A stretch of 14,649 nucleotides of DNA, taken from contig JAFEAR010000067.1 of the NCBI GenBank assembly GCA_018266335.1, forward strand, positions 1 through 14,649. Direction: 5' to 3'. The stretch comes from Bdellovibrionales bacterium (GTDB taxonomy: Bacteria > Bdellovibrionota > UBA2428). Both the position numbers and the translations under genes were made by a program. Below are positions 13,918 to 14,649 of this stretch, piece after piece (position 1 is the stretch's first letter; every line of letters starts with the position of its first letter). The notes below the pieces were generated by a model. That model did not search any database. It was not told where the DNA came from and worked only from the letters and a program-made list of their open reading frames with translations.

Positions 13918-14649
13918 GCACTCACGCGACGCCCCAACTCGATCGCCTCAGTGCGCAGTGCCAGCGCTTGCGCCTGCACCGCGTGGACGCGGAGCTCAGC
14001 ACGCTGCTCGAACAGGCAGCCAAGAAGGACGTGAGCTACGCCGACTTCCTCGATGACGTGCTCGCCCTCGAGCTCCGCGCCAAACAGGAAAAGCATCGCA
14101 CGATGCGGATCTCCATGGCCCGCTTCCCGTTTCAGAAGTCGCTGGAATCCTTCGACTGGAAGTTCCAGCCGTCCATCGAGCCCAAGGTCATCAAGGAACT
14201 CGCCACGGGGCGCTTCATCGCCGACGCGGAAAACGTGTTGCTGCTTGGGCCGCCCGGCGTCGGCAAGTCGCATCTCGCCGTCGCGTTAGGCATGAGTGCC
14301 TGCGCGTTAGGCTTGCGCACGATGTTCACCACGGCCGCGGGCCTGATCACGAGCCTCGGCAAGGCCCTGTACGAGAACCGGCTGGAGGAGCGCCTCAAGG
14401 TCCTGACGCAGCCGAAGCTCCTGATCATCGACGAGATCGGCTACATCCCCATCGACCGCCAGGGGGCGAACCTCTTTTTCCAGTTGATCTCGCGGCGCTA
14501 CGAGAAGGGCTCGATCCTGCTCACGAGCAACCAGAGCCTCGGCGCATGGGGCGAGGTCTTTGGCGACACCATTATCGCGAGTGCGATCCTCGACCGGCTG
14601 CTACATCACGCGACCACCATCAACATCAAGGGCGAGTCCTATCGCCTCA
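13914..14649 (+). CDS. istB: IS21-family helper ATPase IstB, cut by window end
   Basis: This is an AAA+ ATPase that assembles on target DNA and stimulates IstA. The N-terminal helical region (residues 1-90) is followed by Walker A LGPPGVGKSH (111-120) and Walker B KLLIIDEIGYI (168-178, D173, E174). A sensor-like strand, SILLTSNQSLGAWGEVFGD, and the ILDRLLHHATTINIKGESYR region follow, all typical of IstB. It begins inside istA (ATGA at 13914-13917). About 245 codons are visible, close to the family's usual size, so only a few C-terminal residues, the stop and the right IS end should be missing. Confidence 0.95.
   Translation, partial: MSTHATPQLDRLSAQCQRLRLHRVDAELSTLLEQAAKKDVSYADFLDDVLALELRAKQEKHRTMRISMARFPFQKSLESFDWKFQPSIEPKVIKELATGRFIADAENVLLLGPPGVGKSHLAVALGMSACALGLRTMFTTAAGLITSLGKALYENRLEERLKVLTQPKLLIIDEIGYIPIDRQGANLFFQLISRRYEKGSILLTSNQSLGAWGEVFGDTIIASAILDRLLHHATTINIKGESYRL

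Larger units (their letters stand above)
12495..14649 (+). mobile_element. IS21-family insertion sequence, right end outside window
   Basis: The element carries istA and istB in the standard overlapping order. I place its left terminus at TGTCAG (12495) for two reasons. IS21 ends begin with TG, and the bases just before it read, on the reverse strand, as the remainder of DNGPE in the interrupted IS3 gene. Removing the element therefore restores the expected coding frame. Just inside the end are two imperfect 19-bp repeats, as usual for IS21 transposase binding sites. The right end and target duplication are not present. Confidence 0.85.

Noticed and set aside
13872..14273. A 133-codon leftward open frame opposite istB
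   Set aside because: It is antisense to the well-supported IstB frame. Long antisense frames are expected in GC-rich DNA.

Overview
The window looks like an accessory (genomic island) stretch of a moderately to highly GC-rich bacterium. I cannot name the taxon: there are no rRNA, tRNA or housekeeping genes, and the only safely recognisable families (type I restriction, IS3, IS21, NMT1-type ABC uptake) are found across many phyla. The insertion sequences at the right end look more GC-rich than the cargo to their left, which fits later arrival.

Layout. (1) 378-1169 (+): a predicted PD-(D/E)XK-like protein with a winged-helix-like segment inside it. (2) 4586-1225 (-): a three-gene set reading leftward. 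It encodes a protein with a GIY-YIG-like nuclease signature, a complete soluble Ser/Thr protein kinase, and a 436-residue protein of unknown function with an alpha/beta-barrel-like core. This is the best candidate for an undescribed system. (3) 5407-4671 (-): the scar of a type I restriction-modification locus. The N-terminus of HsdM is joined directly to the C-terminus of HsdR, followed by a one-base frameshift. (4) 5718-8114 (+): three consecutive genes, each with a different PD-(D/E)XK-like core (the last is DUF3883-like). The middle one is split by a probable one-base deletion. (5) 8637-12113 (+): a compact four-gene operon with a SsuA/TauA/NMT1-like binding protein, an ATPase, a permease, and a three-helix membrane protein with a large cytosolic domain. 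(6) 12184-14649: the 3' end of an IS3-family transposase gene, interrupted by an IS21-family element carrying istA and istB. istB runs off the window.

Taken together, a dead restriction system, several predicted nucleases, a kinase-linked nuclease set and nested insertion sequences suggest a defence-island-like region. Any defence role for the unknown genes is inferred from context and motifs only. The ABC operon appears to be an ordinary-looking solute importer with an unusual fourth gene.
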